From assembly GCA_016197405.1 (NCBI GenBank), contig JACPVR010000016.1, forward strand, positions 186,001 through 250,000: 64,000 bases of DNA. Direction: 5' to 3'. The translations under genes were made by a program, and so were the position numbers. The notes under the pieces are model-generated. The model did not search any database, was not told the origin of the DNA, and saw nothing but the letters and a program-made list of their open reading frames with translations. Every line of letters begins with the position of its first letter. The stretch's first letter is position 1. Shown here one piece after another: positions 51,144 through 64,000 of this stretch. Source of the stretch: Mycobacterium sp. (GTDB lineage: Bacteria; Actinomycetota; Actinomycetes; Mycobacteriales; Mycobacteriaceae).

Positions 51144-52202
51144 ATGACAGTGCTGGACCGCCAGGATCTGGACACCGCTGTTCCGAGGGCGCTGATGGCG
51201 CGGATCACCGACGGACCCGGGGGGTACTCGGGCGTCGACGGCGACGAGGAATGGGCCGCCGAGATACGCCGGCTGCTCAAGCTGCGCGGCGCGACGCTGC
51301 TCGCGCACAACTACCAGCTGCCGGCCATCCAGGACGTCTCCGATCACGTCGGTGACTCGCTGGCGTTGTCCCGGCTGGCCGCCGAGGCACCCGAGGACAC
51401 CATCGTCTTCGCCGGTGTGCACTTCATGGCCGAGACCGCCAAGATCCTCTCGCCGGAGAAGACCGTGCTGATCCCGGATCAGCGGGCCGGCTGCTCGCTG
51501 GCCGATTCCATCACCGCCGACGAGCTGCGCGCCTGGCGCGAGGAGTATCCCGACGCCGTCGTGGTCTCCTATGTCAACACCACGGCCGCGGTCAAAGCCC
51601 TGACCGACATCTGCTGCACCTCGTCCAATGCTGTCGAGGTGGTGGCCTCCATCCCGGCCGACCGCGATGTGCTGTTCTGCCCGGATCAGTTCCTCGGCGC
51701 GCACGTGCGCCGCATGACGGGCCGGCAGAACCTGCACATCTGGGCCGGTGAATGCCACGTGCACGCCGGCATCAACGGCGACGAGCTGGCCGCCCAGGCC
51801 CGCAGCCACCCGGACGCCGAGCTGTACGTGCATCCTGAATGTGGTTGTGCCACGTCGGCGCTGTACCTGGCGGGCGAGGGCTCCTTTCCGGCCGACCGGG
51901 TCAAGATCCTGTCGACCGGCGGCATGCTCGACGCCGCACGGGAATCGCACGCGCGACAGGTGCTGGTGGCCACCGAGGTCGGCATGTTGCACCAGTTGCG
52001 CCGCGCCGCACCGGATATCGATTTCCAGGCGGTCAACGACCGGGCCTCCTGCAAGTACATGAAGATGATCACCCCCGCGGCGCTGCTGCGCTGCCTGGTC
52101 GAGGGTGCCGATGAGGTCCACGTCGACCTCGATACCGCCGCACTGGCCCGCGCCAGCGTGCAGCGGATGATCGAGATCGGACAGCCCGGCGGCGGGGAGT
52201 GA
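51144..52202 (+). CDS. nadA: Quinolinate synthase
   Basis: 352 aa [4Fe-4S] enzyme condensing iminoaspartate with dihydroxyacetone phosphate. [45 protein letters not shown] and [10 protein letters not shown] are conserved, including cluster cysteines. AAAGGA lies 8 nt before ATG 51144. Under the NrtR operator; stop overlaps nadB. Confidence 0.97.
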   Translation: MTVLDRQDLDTAVPRALMARITDGPGGYSGVDGDEEWAAEIRRLLKLRGATLLAHNYQLPAIQDVSDHVGDSLALSRLAAEAPEDTIVFAGVHFMAETAKILSPEKTVLIPDQRAGCSLADSITADELRAWREEYPDAVVVSYVNTTAAVKALTDICCTSSNAVEVVASIPADRDVLFCPDQFLGAHVRRMTGRQNLHIWAGECHVHAGINGDELAAQARSHPDAELYVHPECGCATSALYLAGEGSFPADRVKILSTGGMLDAARESHARQVLVATEVGMLHQLRRAAPDIDFQAVNDRASCKYMKMITPAALLRCLVEGADEVHVDLDTAALARASVQRMIEIGQPGGGE

Positions 52203-53779
52203 CAACGTCTCCCGCCTGCGGCGGGTCAGGGCTCTGGCAGCAGCGGGCCGATGTCGTCGTCATCGGCACCGGGGTTGCGGGTCTGGCCGCGGCGCTGGCC
52301 GCGCACCGGCTCGGGCGCAAAGTGGTGCTGCTGTCCAAGGCATCCGAGACCGCGACGTTCTACGCCCAGGGCGGTATCGCCGTTGTGCTGCCGCGCACCG
52401 ATGATTCCGTCGAGGCCCACGTCGCCGACACCCTGGCCGCGGGCGGTGGCCTGTGTGATCCGGACGCCGTGCGCTCCATCGTCGCCGACGGCTACCACGC
52501 CGTCACCGAATTGGTCGACGCCGGAGCACATTTCGACGAATCCGGACCCGGCCAGTGGGCGCTGACCCGCGAAGGTGGGCACTCCCGCCGACGCATCATC
52601 CACGCCGGCGGGGACGCAACGGGCGCCGAGGTGCAACGCGCACTCGACGCCGCCGCGCGCACCCTCGACATCAGGCGCGGACATGTGGCGCTGCAGCTGC
52701 TGCACGACGCCGACGGCATCACCGGCGTGCTGGTGGCCGGCCCGGAGGGCCCCGGCATCGTGCATGCGCCGGCGGTGATCCTGGCCACCGGTGGTCTCGG
52801 GCATCTCTACCGCGCCACCACCAACCCCGACGGTTCCACCGGTGACGGCATCGCGCTGGCGCTGCTGGCCGGGGTGGCGGTTGCCGATATCGAGTTCATC
52901 CAATTCCACCCGACGATGCTGTTCGACGGGCACGCCGGTGGCCGCCGGCCGCTGATCACCGAGGCCATCCGTGGCGAGGGCGCGAAACTGGTTGACGCCG
53001 AAGGCAACCCGGTGACCGCGGGGGTGCACCCGATGGGTGATCTGGCACCGCGCGATGTGGTGGCCGCGGCGATCGACGCCCGGCTGTCGGCGACCGGCGC
53101 GGCCTGCGTCTACCTCGATGCCCGCGGTATCGACGGTTTCGCGAAGCGGTTCCCGACCGTCACCGCGGCCTGCCGCGACGCCGGTATCGATCCCACCCTT
53201 GAGCCGATCCCGGTGGTGCCCGGCGCCCACTACAGCTGCGGTGGCGTGCTCACCGACGTGCACGGCCGCACCGCCCTGCCCGGGCTTTTCGCCGCGGGGG
53301 AGGTGGCCCGCACCGGTATGCACGGCGCCAACCGGCTGGCATCCAACAGCCTGCTCGAAGGCCTGGTGGTGGGTGGTCGATCCGGCAGGCTGGCCGCCGA
53401 GCACGCGCTGGCCGCCGGCGCCGTGCACGCCCGCAGACCCGAACCGGAGCAGTCGCACGCGCTCGAGCGCGCGGTCCTGCAGGACGCCATGTCGCGGGAC
53501 GCCTCGGTGGTACGCGACGGCGCCGGACTGCACCGCCTGGGCGAACTGCTCGCCGGCGGTCGCCGGCTGGTGCCCGTCAACCGCGCTCAGTTCGAAGACC
53601 TGGCGCTCACCGTCACCGCGCGGGCGGTGGCCGCTGCCGCCACCGCGCGCACCGAGAGCCGCGGCTGTCACCATCGGTCCGATTTCCCCGACACCGATCC
53701 GGCGCAGGCCCGCAGTAGCGTGGTCCGGCTCGTCGACGGCCGCGTCGTGGTCGACGCACCGGCGGTGGCGGCATGCTGA
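52199..53779 (+). CDS. nadB: L-aspartate oxidase
   Basis: 526 aa flavoprotein making iminoaspartate for NadA. FAD-binding [18 protein letters not shown] at the N-terminus, [16 protein letters not shown], and the substrate-binding [42 protein letters not shown] stretch are present. GTG start overlaps the nadA stop by 4 nt. Confidence 0.96.
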   Translation: MTTSPACGGSGLWQQRADVVVIGTGVAGLAAALAAHRLGRKVVLLSKASETATFYAQGGIAVVLPRTDDSVEAHVADTLAAGGGLCDPDAVRSIVADGYHAVTELVDAGAHFDESGPGQWALTREGGHSRRRIIHAGGDATGAEVQRALDAAARTLDIRRGHVALQLLHDADGITGVLVAGPEGPGIVHAPAVILATGGLGHLYRATTNPDGSTGDGIALALLAGVAVADIEFIQFHPTMLFDGHAGGRRPLITEAIRGEGAKLVDAEGNPVTAGVHPMGDLAPRDVVAAAIDARLSATGAACVYLDARGIDGFAKRFPTVTAACRDAGIDPTLEPIPVVPGAHYSCGGVLTDVHGRTALPGLFAAGEVARTGMHGANRLASNSLLEGLVVGGRSGRLAAEHALAAGAVHARRPEPEQSHALERAVLQDAMSRDASVVRDGAGLHRLGELLAGGRRLVPVNRAQFEDLALTVTARAVAAAATARTESRGCHHRSDFPDTDPAQARSSVVRLVDGRVVVDAPAVAAC

Positions 53780-54633
53780 CCCTGACCTCGGCCGAGCTGG
53801 CCGAAGCACGTGAGGTCATCGAACGCGGTCTGACCGAGGACCTGCGCTATGGGCCCGATATCACCACGCTGGCAACGGTTCCCGAGGATGCCGTCACCAC
53901 TGCGGCCGTCGTGACCCGCGCCGACGGTGTCGTCGCCGGTGTCGACATCGCGCTGCTGGTGCTCGACGAGGTGCTGGGCGCCGACGGCTACCGGGTCATC
54001 GGCCGCGCCGACGACGGCGATCGGCTGCGGCCCGGTGACGCGCTGCTGACGCTGGAAAGCCAGACCCGCGGGCTGCTGACCGCTGAACGCACCATGCTCA
54101 ACCTGGTCTGTCATCTGTCCGGCATCGCCACCGCGACGGCCGACTGGGTGGCCGAGGTCGAGGGCACCCGGGCCAAGATCCGCGACACCCGCAAGACCCT
54201 GCCGGGCCTGCGCACCCTGCAGAAGTACGCCGTACGAGTCGGCGGTGGTGTCAACCACCGGATGGGGCTCGGCGATGCCGCGCTGATCAAGGACAACCAC
54301 GTCGCGGCTGCCGGATCGGTGGTCGCCGCGCTGCGCGCCGTGCGTGCCGCCGCACCCGATCTGCCGTGCGAGGTCGAGGTGGACTCGCTCGAACAGCTCG
54401 ACGAGGTGCTCGCCGAGGATGTCGAGCTGGTGCTGCTGGACAATTTCGCGGTCTGGGAGACCCAGATCGCCGTGCAGCGTCGCGATACCCGGGCGCCTGG
54501 TGTGCTGCTGGAGTCCTCCGGCGGTCTGTCGCTGGAGTCGGCGGCTGCCTACGCCGGCACCGGGGTGGACTACCTCGCGGTCGGCGCCCTGACCCACTCG
54601 GTCCGCGTCCTCGACATCGGCCTCGACTTCTAG
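53773..54633 (+). CDS. nadC: Quinolinate phosphoribosyltransferase
   Basis: 286 aa, makes nicotinate mononucleotide from quinolinate and [15 protein letters not shown] and [20 protein letters not shown] are active-site motifs. ATG overlaps the nadB stop by 7 nt, third gene of nadABC. The 65-bp spacer after it (54634-54698) holds only a short CGTGT/ACACG inverted repeat. Confidence 0.96.
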   Translation: MLTLTSAELAEAREVIERGLTEDLRYGPDITTLATVPEDAVTTAAVVTRADGVVAGVDIALLVLDEVLGADGYRVIGRADDGDRLRPGDALLTLESQTRGLLTAERTMLNLVCHLSGIATATADWVAEVEGTRAKIRDTRKTLPGLRTLQKYAVRVGGGVNHRMGLGDAALIKDNHVAAAGSVVAALRAVRAAAPDLPCEVEVDSLEQLDEVLAEDVELVLLDNFAVWETQIAVQRRDTRAPGVLLESSGGLSLESAAAYAGTGVDYLAVGALTHSVRVLDIGLDF

Positions 54634-54698
54634 CCCCGCGAGCGAGCGTGTCTGTACACCAACACGCCGCCAAAGCCGTACAAAAGCGTGCCCTCGCC

Positions 54699-55334
54699 TC
54701 AGACGGTGGCGCTGCGGCGCACCAGCGACAGGCCGACCGCAGCCACCGCGAACAGCCCGGAGAACGTGCGATTGAGCACTGTCTGCTGCCGCGGGGTGCG
54801 CATCCACCGCAGCAGCCGGGTGGCCAGGCCCGCGTAGCAGCCCATCACCACCAGGTCGACGGCCACCATCGTGACGCCGATCGCCAGGTATTGCGGCGGC
54901 AGCGGGGACGCCGGTACGACGAACTGCGGCAGCACCGCCAGCAGGAAAACCAGCCCCTTGGGGTTGGTCACGTTGACCAGACACCCGCGCACCAGAAGGG
55001 CCCATCTGCTGTCGTCGCGGGGCTGCGCGAGTTGGGCATTGAGATCGAACCCCGCCGACCGCCATTGCCGTACGGCCAGGTAGACGAGGTATCCGACGCC
55101 GAGCCACTTGATGACGTTGAACGCCAGCACCGAGCTGGCCAGCACCGCGCCCAGGCCGACGGCCACCAGCACCAACTGCGACATCAGCCCGATCTGCAGG
55201 CCGAAGATGACCCAGTAGCTACGGCGCACGGTGTTGTTCAAACCGGTCGACATCGACACGATCGCCCCGGCTCCCGGCGACACGCTTATCGCCACCGAGG
55301 CGCCCAGAAACGCCAGCCACAGTCCCAGCTCCAT
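54699..55334 (-). CDS. LysE/RhtB-family amino-acid exporter
   Basis: 211 aa, six hydrophobic helices. [21 protein letters not shown] carries the family's N-terminal SPGP/A motif, and [24 protein letters not shown] is diagnostic. Exports an amino acid or derivative; which one is unknown. ATG 55334 is preferred to a start 12 codons upstream because it gives the family N-terminus. Confidence 0.9.
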   Translation of the reverse strand: MELGLWLAFLGASVAISVSPGAGAIVSMSTGLNNTVRRSYWVIFGLQIGLMSQLVLVAVGLGAVLASSVLAFNVIKWLGVGYLVYLAVRQWRSAGFDLNAQLAQPRDDSRWALLVRGCLVNVTNPKGLVFLLAVLPQFVVPASPLPPQYLAIGVTMVAVDLVVMGCYAGLATRLLRWMRTPRQQTVLNRTFSGLFAVAAVGLSLVRRSATV

Positions 55335-55412
55335 GACGGCAGTGTGGCAGCCCGCGACGCGTGTGCCCAACGGATTTTTATTCAGCTGGACCGATCAGGG
55401 ACAATTGTGGCA

Positions 55413-58472
<3,060 letters not shown>

Positions 58473-58476
<4 letters not shown>

Positions 58477-59090
58477 CAAAGAAAGTCACGGTGCTCGACT
58501 ACGGGTCGGGCAATCTGCGCTCGGCGCAGCGGGCCCTGGAACGCGTCGGCGCCGAGGTGGTGGTGACCGCCGATCCCGACGCGGCCGCATCGGCCGACGG
58601 GTTGATGGTGCCCGGAGTCGGCGCGTACGAAGCGTGTATGACCGGTCTGCGCAAGATCAACGGTGAGCAGATCATCGCCGACCGCATCGCCGCCGGCCGG
58701 CCCGTGCTCGGGGTCTGCGTCGGTATGCAGATCCTGTTCTCCCGCGGTGTCGAGTTCGGCGTCGAATCCACCGGGTGTGCCCAATGGCCCGGCGCGGTCA
58801 CCCGGCTCGACGCCCCCGTCATCCCGCACATGGGCTGGAATGTCGTCGACGCCGCGTCGGGCAGCGCATTGTTCAAGGGGCTCGACGCCGACACCCGGTT
58901 CTACTTCGTGCACTCCTATGCCGCGCAGACCTGGGAGGGCGATCCCGCAGCGCTGCTGACCTGGGCGACGCACCATGTGCCGTTCCTGGCGGCCGTCGAG
59001 GACGGCGCGCTGTCGGCGACGCAATTTCATCCGGAAAAGAGTGGTGACGCGGGAGCGACGCTACTCGCGAATTGGGTTGAGGGACTGTAG
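58473..59090 (+). CDS. hisH: Imidazole glycerol phosphate synthase, glutaminase subunit
   Basis: 205 aa class I amidotransferase supplying ammonia to HisF. Nucleophile Cys in [10 protein letters not shown] and the His-Glu pair in FHPEKSG complete the triad. GTG overlaps the hisB stop. Confidence 0.97.
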
Positions 59091-59092
59091 TT

Positions 59093-59842
59093 GTGAGCGA
59101 ATCACTTATTCTGCTGCCGGCTGTCGACGTGGTCGACGGCAAAGCGGTACGCCTGGTGCAGGGCAAAGCGGGCAGCGAGACCGATTACGGTTCGGCGCTG
59201 GAAGCGGCCCAGGCCTGGCAGCGTGACGGCGCCGAGTGGATCCACCTGGTGGATCTCGACGCCGCGTTCGGTCGCGGATCCAATGCCGAACTGCTCGCCG
59301 AACTGGTCGGACAGCTCGACGTGGCCGTCGAATTATCCGGTGGTATCCGCGACGACGCGTCGTTGAAAGCCGCGCTGGCCACCGGCTGCGCGCGGGTCAA
59401 CATCGGTACCGCCGCACTGGAGAATCCGCAGTGGTGTGCCGCGGCGATCGCCGAGTACGGCGAGCGGGTCGCCGTCGGCCTGGACGTCCAGATCGTCGAC
59501 GGGCAGCACCGGTTGCGCGGGCGCGGCTGGGAGACCGACGGCGGCGATCTGTGGGAGGTGCTGGACCGGCTGGACCGGGAGGGGTGCTCGCGTTACGTCG
59601 TCACCGATGTCACCAAGGACGGCACCCTGACGGGCCCGAACCTGGAACTGCTGACCGCCGTCGCGGCGCGCACCGATGCCCCGGTGATCGCCTCCGGCGG
59701 GGTGTCGAGCCTCGACGACCTGACCGCCATCGCGACGCTGACCGACCGCGGTGTCGAGGGTGCCATCGTCGGCAAGGCGCTCTACGCGGGCCGCTTCACG
59801 CTGCCGCAGGCGCTGTCCGCGGTCAGCACCGGCACGCCATGA
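59093..59842 (+). CDS. hisA: ProFAR isomerase HisA/PriA
   Basis: 249 aa TIM barrel. General acid/base Asps lie in [17 protein letters not shown] and [12 protein letters not shown]. In Actinobacteria this protein (PriA) also does the TrpF step of tryptophan synthesis; no trpF is near, consistent but not proof. GTG 59093 lies two bases after the hisH stop. Confidence 0.95.
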   Translation: MSESLILLPAVDVVDGKAVRLVQGKAGSETDYGSALEAAQAWQRDGAEWIHLVDLDAAFGRGSNAELLAELVGQLDVAVELSGGIRDDASLKAALATGCARVNIGTAALENPQWCAAAIAEYGERVAVGLDVQIVDGQHRLRGRGWETDGGDLWEVLDRLDREGCSRYVVTDVTKDGTLTGPNLELLTAVAARTDAPVIASGGVSSLDDLTAIATLTDRGVEGAIVGKALYAGRFTLPQALSAVSTGTP

Positions 59843-60645
59843 CCGATCTCGCCGAACTGGTCGCGCAGGCGTCGACGATCCTCGACGCCGCGGCGGTCCC
59901 GTTCATCGCCGGGCACCGCGCCGATTCGGCGGTCCGCAAGCCGGGCAACGATTTCGCCACCGAGGTGGACCTCGCCATCGAGCGCCAGGTCGTCGAGGCG
60001 TTGACCACGGCAACCGGTATCGGCGTGCACGGTGAGGAGTTCGGGGGAGCCCCCATCGATTCGCACCTGGTGTGGGTGCTCGATCCGATCGACGGGACCT
60101 TCAACTACGCCGCGGGATCGCCGATGGCGGCGATCCTGCTGGGCCTGTTGCGCGACGGTGAGCCGGTCGCGGGGTTGATCTGGTTGCCGTTCACCGATCA
60201 GCGCTACACCGCGATCGTCGGTGGGCCGCTCTACGCCAACGGTGTCGCACAGCAGCCGCTGACCGCACCGACGTTGCGCGACTGCATCGTCGGTATCCAG
60301 ACCTTCAACATCGATTCCCGCGGCCGCTTCCCGGGCCGCTACCGCGCCGAGGTGCTGGCCGGCCTTTCGCGGGACTTCTCCCGGGTACGGATGCATGGCG
60401 CCACCGGCGTCGACCTGGCCTATGTGGCGGCCGGAATCCTCGGTGGTGCCATCAGTTTCGGCCATCACATCTGGGATCACGCCGCGGGTGTGGCGTTGGT
60501 GCGGGCAGCCGGCGGTATCGTCACCGACCTGGCGGGCGAACCGTGGACCGTCGGCTCGTTCTCGGCGCTGGCCGCCGCGCCCGGCGCCCACGAACACCTG
60601 CTGAAAATCGTCAAATCCGCTGGCGCCCCGGAGGATTACCTGTGA
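59839..60645 (+). CDS. impA: Inositol-monophosphatase family phosphatase
   Basis: 268 aa. Metal-binding motifs [18 protein letters not shown] and a C-terminal [17 protein letters not shown] are intact. Known as ImpA (Rv1604) in mycobacteria. Its place inside the his operon, ATGA-coupled to hisA, allows a role as histidinol-phosphate phosphatase (HisN-like), which belongs to the same superfamily; the two cannot be told apart here. Confidence 0.9.
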   Translation: MTDLAELVAQASTILDAAAVPFIAGHRADSAVRKPGNDFATEVDLAIERQVVEALTTATGIGVHGEEFGGAPIDSHLVWVLDPIDGTFNYAAGSPMAAILLGLLRDGEPVAGLIWLPFTDQRYTAIVGGPLYANGVAQQPLTAPTLRDCIVGIQTFNIDSRGRFPGRYRAEVLAGLSRDFSRVRMHGATGVDLAYVAAGILGGAISFGHHIWDHAAGVALVRAAGGIVTDLAGEPWTVGSFSALAAAPGAHEHLLKIVKSAGAPEDYL

Positions 60646-61427
60646 TGGACCGACACGATGTGGCGACCCGGGTCATTCCGTGCCTCGACGTCGACGCCGG
60701 GCGCGTCGTCAAAGGTGTCAACTTCGCCAACCTGCGCGACGCCGGCGACCCGGTGGAACTGGCCGCGGCCTACGACGCCGAGGGCGCCGACGAGCTGACC
60801 TTCCTCGATGTCACGGCGTCGTCGTCGGGCCGGGCCACCATGCTCGATGTGGTGCGCCGCACCGCCGAACAGGTCTTCATCCCGTTGACCGTGGGCGGCG
60901 GTGTGCGCTCGGTTGCCGATGTGGATGTGTTGTTGCGCGCCGGCGCCGACAAGGTGTCGGTCAACACCGCGGCGATCGCGCGCCCCGAACTGCTCGGTGA
61001 GCTGTCCCGCCAGTTCGGCTCGCAGTGCATCGTGCTGTCGGTCGACGCCCGCACGGTTCCTGCCGGGTCGGCACCGACACCGTCGGGCTGGGAGGTCACC
61101 ACGCATGGCGGCCGGCAGGGCACCGGTATCGACGCCGTCGAATGGGCAACGCGCGGAGCCGAACTCGGGGTGGGGGAGATCCTGCTCAACTCGATGGACG
61201 CCGACGGTACCAAGGCCGGTTTCGACCTGGCGATGCTGCGTGCGGTGCGCGCCGCGGTGGCGGTCCCGGTGATCGCCAGCGGCGGTGCGGGCGCCGTCGA
61301 ACATTTCGCGCCCGCCGTCGCCGCGGGCGCCGACGCGGTGCTGGCGGCCAGTGTCTTTCATTTCGGTGAGCTGACCATCGGTCAGGTCAAGGCGGCCATG
61401 GCGGCGGAAGGGATCTGTGTGCGATGA
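60645..61427 (+). CDS. hisF: Imidazole glycerol phosphate synthase, cyclase subunit
   Basis: 260 aa TIM barrel using ammonia from HisH. Catalytic Asps lie in [16 protein letters not shown] and [21 protein letters not shown] (60629-60634) is the ribosome site; ATG 60645 shares one base with the impA stop, and GTG 60642 is the alternative. Confidence 0.97.
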   Translation: MDRHDVATRVIPCLDVDAGRVVKGVNFANLRDAGDPVELAAAYDAEGADELTFLDVTASSSGRATMLDVVRRTAEQVFIPLTVGGGVRSVADVDVLLRAGADKVSVNTAAIARPELLGELSRQFGSQCIVLSVDARTVPAGSAPTPSGWEVTTHGGRQGTGIDAVEWATRGAELGVGEILLNSMDADGTKAGFDLAMLRAVRAAVAVPVIASGGAGAVEHFAPAVAAGADAVLAASVFHFGELTIGQVKAAMAAEGICVR

Positions 61428-61771
61428 GTCTGGATCCGCAGATCGCCGAGCGCCTCAAGCGCAATGCCGACGGCCTGTTCACCGCCGTGGTGCAGGAACG
61501 CGGCACCGGGGACGTGCTGATGGTGGCGTGGATGGACGATGACGCGCTGGCCCGCACGCTGCAAACCCGTGAGGCGACGTACTTCTCGCGGTCCCGCAAT
61601 GAACAGTGGGTCAAGGGACTGACGTCGGGGCACACCCAGCGGGTGCACTCGGTTCGGCTGGACTGCGACGGTGACACCGTGCTGCTGGAGGTCGATCAGG
61701 TCGGCGGCGCCTGCCACACCGGTGATCACAGCTGCTTCGACGCCGACGTGCTGTTGGCGCCCGAAGTCTAG
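61424..61771 (+). CDS. hisI: Phosphoribosyl-AMP cyclohydrolase
   Basis: 115 aa monofunctional enzyme without the HisE domain. [22 protein letters not shown] and zinc-binding [11 protein letters not shown] and CHTGDHSCF are complete. Last gene of the operon; its stop shares CTAG with the convergent restriction-endonuclease candidate. Confidence 0.97.
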   Translation: MSLDPQIAERLKRNADGLFTAVVQERGTGDVLMVAWMDDDALARTLQTREATYFSRSRNEQWVKGLTSGHTQRVHSVRLDCDGDTVLLEVDQVGGACHTGDHSCFDADVLLAPEV

Positions 61772-62502
61772 ATCCGCCGGACCTGGCCGTCGGCCGCGTC
61801 GTACAGATCGAAGTTGCGTTCGCCGATCAGGTCGATCATGTCGTCGAATGCGGCGTCCAGGTCGATTTCGTTGGCCTTGTCGTGTACCTCGTAGGCCCGC
61901 AGTGACGGGCCCTGCGGGTTGGCGTCGACCAGCACCAGGAACAGCCGCTCGAACTGTTCGTCGCGGCCGGCCGGATCGGGGCGGCGGGTGAAGAGCCGCA
62001 GCCGCGGGAACGCGTTCTCGAAGGTGGACTTGCGCCGCTCGGTACCGTCTTGTGCCGCACCGTGATCCAGGAACAGGAACCCGGCGATCACCGCGTACGG
62101 GAAACGCCGGTGCAGCGTCACGGTCTCGATCAGCAGGTCGCCGCGGCGGTTGGTGAGGTTCTTCTGATAGTTGGCGGTCGCGCCGTCGCGGAACATGATG
62201 GTCTTCACCGAGCAGGCCAGGATCAGGCCGGACTCCTCGGTAGCCCAGGTGACGTCGACCTTCTTGGCGCCGATTCCGCCGGCCAGCCGGCGTTCGGCGC
62301 CACTGCCGGAACCGGATTCGCCGGGCCCGGACGGGAGCGCCTCCTTCATACCGCGGCGGCGCAGTTCGGCGGCGATGGCCAGCGCCAGGTTGGTGCTCAG
62401 CCGCTGGTTGTAGTTCTTCTTGTTGGCCTGGGTGTCGGTGTCGTCGGGTTTGACCCCGGCCGCGCTGATCGCCGCCACCAGTGCGTCGTCGAGGTGGCCC
62501 AT
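61768..62502 (-). CDS. Putative type II restriction endonuclease
   Basis: 244 aa, not recognised as a named enzyme. [22 protein letters not shown] (from K80, with D83 and S98-V-K100) fits a PD-(D/E)xK nuclease core of the kind with a D...SVK arrangement, followed by [16 protein letters not shown], typical of a restriction nuclease helix. A flexible Gly/Ser-rich stretch (58-70) precedes it. It follows a DNA adenine methyltransferase gene with a 4-nt overlap (ATGA), the usual layout of a restriction-modification pair. Cut site unknown. Confidence 0.65.
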   Translation of the reverse strand: MGHLDDALVAAISAAGVKPDDTDTQANKKNYNQRLSTNLALAIAAELRRRGMKEALPSGPGESGSGSGAERRLAGGIGAKKVDVTWATEESGLILACSVKTIMFRDGATANYQKNLTNRRGDLLIETVTLHRRFPYAVIAGFLFLDHGAAQDGTERRKSTFENAFPRLRLFTRRPDPAGRDEQFERLFLVLVDANPQGPSLRAYEVHDKANEIDLDAAFDDMIDLIGERNFDLYDAADGQVRRI

Positions 62503-64000
62503 CAGGCGCGACCGGCCCGGCGCAACGCCAGTCGCCGGAATTCGGCGTTGAGCGTGTCGACACTGGACCGCTTCATCTTGCAGGCCCGCATCAACAGGAT
62601 CTCGTCGACGGTGCGGGCCGCCTCATGCAACTTGCCTGTCCGAAGCAGAGCCGCCACCTGTGGTTTGGCGGCCAGCAGTTCGTCGCGGCTGGCCGCCACC
62701 AGAGCCGGCGACGGTACCGGCAGCCGGTCGGCCTCGCGGGGTTCGAGTTTGAGGATGCCACCGCCGTAGGAGCGCCCGACGGTCTCGGCGCCGAGCAGTG
62801 TCATCGACGTCAACGATGCCAGCGGAAGCAATTCGGTTCCCAGCGAACGGGTCTCGGGTCGCAGATAGAGGCCGTGCACGCTGTTGAGGTGGTGTGCGCG
62901 GGCATCGTTGGTGGTGATCCGCGGGGTGTCGGCGTTCATGTAGGTCAGGAACAGATCGGCGGGTGCGACGAGCGGGACCCGCCACCACGGGCTGCGGACC
63001 CGGCATTTGTAGGCATCGTGCACACCGGCGGCCTCGCCGGCGGCGATATAGCGCCACGCCGCCGCGCTGGGCTCACCCTTGGGGCGCAACAGCCAGGTCG
63101 CCGCGTCCGCCTTGCCGAGTTCGCGTAATGCCTGCGGGCTCAGTGACAACCCGCGCAGGTGGCGGCTGCCCGGCGGGGAGATCCGCACCAGGTCGGCCGG
63201 CTTGAGGTCCAGTTCCTTTGCCCGCGAGGGGGATACGGCGAAGAACTTGTTGTTTCCGGTGACCATGCCGAGCGTGGTCTCACCCCACTCGCGCAGTGGT
63301 GCGTAATGGCCGTGCGTCAACAGGTCGGTGTAGATGTGCAGTGCGTCATCGGACAGCAGCAGTGGTGTCCACTTGTCCGCCGGGTCGGCCGGTCGCCATT
63401 TCGTGGGCACCGCCAGCACACTGTCGAGATCGTCGGCGTTCTGGGCCTGGAAGATCATCGCGTGGTCGGTGTGCCCGGTTCCGAACCCCTCCGCCAGCAC
63501 CAGCACGACCTCCTCCTGCACCTCGGGAAAGACGCGCTCGGAGAACAACACCAGGTTCACCCGGGTGAACGATTCCAGCAGGAACCGTCGCACACTGCCC
63601 GCGTAGTTCACGCTCAGCAGTTCGGCGGGAACCACCAGGCCCAGCCGCCCACCGGGCTTGAGGAAAAGCGCGGAGTGCACCGTGAACGCAGCCCATGACG
63701 ATGCCAGTCCCGACATCGACACCCCGGCGCGCAGCGCGGCCTCGCGGGAGTTCGCGCGGGCCTCGCCGCGGAAGTTCTGGTAGCGGACGAAGGGCGGATT
63801 GCCGATCACCGCGTCGTACTGCGGGGTCGGGGTCAGTGTGAAGAAGTCGGCGACCCGGATCCGGGCCCGGCCGCCGGCACGCTGCACCTGACGTCTGGCT
63901 TCCCGGGCGCTGGCCTGGTGGATCTCGACACCGTCGACCACCGGGACATCGGCATCGGGGGACAGCGCCGCGAGCGCACGGACCGCCTCGGTCAGGAACG
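62502..64000 (-). CDS. DNA adenine-N6 methyltransferase (5' end outside window)
   Basis: Open from the right edge (FLTEAVRALAALSPDAD...), just after where motif I (SAM binding) should be, so about the first tenth or more is missing. Motif IV NPPF (AVIGNPPFVRYQNF) marks N6-adenine methylation, and GGRLGLVVPAELLSVNYAG is motif VI-VIII-like. The C-terminal half (WRVPLVAPADLFLTYMNAD and on) looks like a target-recognition domain, as in Type II gamma enzymes (TaqI-like). It probably protects DNA from the linked nuclease. Confidence 0.85.
   Translation of the reverse strand, partial: FLTEAVRALAALSPDADVPVVDGVEIHQASAREARRQVQRAGGRARIRVADFFTLTPTPQYDAVIGNPPFVRYQNFRGEARANSREAALRAGVSMSGLASSWAAFTVHSALFLKPGGRLGLVVPAELLSVNYAGSVRRFLLESFTRVNLVLFSERVFPEVQEEVVLVLAEGFGTGHTDHAMIFQAQNADDLDSVLAVPTKWRPADPADKWTPLLLSDDALHIYTDLLTHGHYAPLREWGETTLGMVTGNNKFFAVSPSRAKELDLKPADLVRISPPGSRHLRGLSLSPQALRELGKADAATWLLRPKGEPSAAAWRYIAAGEAAGVHDAYKCRVRSPWWRVPLVAPADLFLTYMNADTPRITTNDARAHHLNSVHGLYLRPETRSLGTELLPLASLTSMTLLGAETVGRSYGGGILKLEPREADRLPVPSPALVAASRDELLAAKPQVAALLRTGKLHEAARTVDEILLMRACKMKRSSVDTLNAEFRRLALRRAGRA

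Noticed and set aside
54634..54698. Possible rho-independent terminator or repeat between nadC and the exporter gene
   Set aside because: Only a 5-bp CGTGT/ACACG pairing without a U-tract is visible; too weak to call.

Overview
The window is high-GC, densely packed chromosomal DNA from a mycobacterium, most likely an environmental, rapidly growing Mycolicibacterium-type species. The evidence is an MmpL exporter, a fatty-acyl-AMP ligase, F420-dependent enzyme families, a biotin synthase with its BsaP partner, an actinobacterial ileS T-box, the DnaE1 and DinX polymerases, and many start codons only 6-8 nt after a TANNNT -10 box (leaderless transcripts). As I recall the M. tuberculosis map, the gene order follows the Rv1521-Rv1606 interval (LOS remnant, ileS, dinX, ansA, lspA, rluD-like, dnaE1, ilvA, treXYZ, bioA-F-D, bioB, nadABC, his), with local insertions and losses.

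Regions. (1) 1-14378: right part of a cell-wall glycolipid locus of lipooligosaccharide or pyruvylated-acyltrehalose type. It holds a condensation-fold acyltransferase with an apparent frameshift, a GT1 glycosyltransferase, an MmpL exporter, a polysaccharide pyruvyltransferase, a three-gene DrrABC-like ABC exporter, a GT2 glycosyltransferase, a putative Fe(II)/2OG oxygenase, a FadD acyl-AMP ligase and an acyl-CoA dehydrogenase. (2) 14289-17161: small regulatory modules. An F420/PPOX oxidoreductase lies divergent from a SoxR-like MerR regulator over a SoxR-type operator. An HTH/multi-pass-membrane pair lies divergent from an orphan NRPS condensation-domain fragment. (3) 17213-29473: T-box-controlled ileS, an S4 protein, dinX, ansA, an lspA-pseudouridine synthase-rarD operon, and dnaE1. 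(4) 29436-32236: MFS transporter, DUF1345-like membrane protein, SRPBCC protein, small membrane protein. (5) 32401-42139: ilvA, the treX-treY-treZ operon and an OafA-type acyltransferase.

(6) 42269-48550: biotin biosynthesis (bioA, bioF-bioD, bioB-bsaP) with a TetR regulator that I identify as BioQ, because two perfect TGAAC-N3-GTTCA palindromes precede bioF and lie between bioQ and bioB. (7) 48557-54633: F420-type reductase, secreted-lipase family protein, and an NrtR Nudix regulator divergent from nadA-nadB-nadC over a perfect 8+8 bp palindrome. (8) 55413-61771: eight-gene his operon (hisD-C-B-H-A-impA-F-I), mostly joined by 4-bp overlaps. (9) 61768-64000: a putative restriction endonuclease and an adenine methyltransferase, the latter cut by the window edge; this looks like an accessory insertion after hisI.

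The most noteworthy items are the variant SoxR-like switch with its operator and leaderless promoter, the HTH/membrane pair with the orphan condensation fragment, the linked restriction-modification pair, the hairpin just upstream of the dnaE1 promoter, and the BioQ and NrtR operator layouts. I saw no CRISPR array, insertion sequence, rRNA or tRNA.
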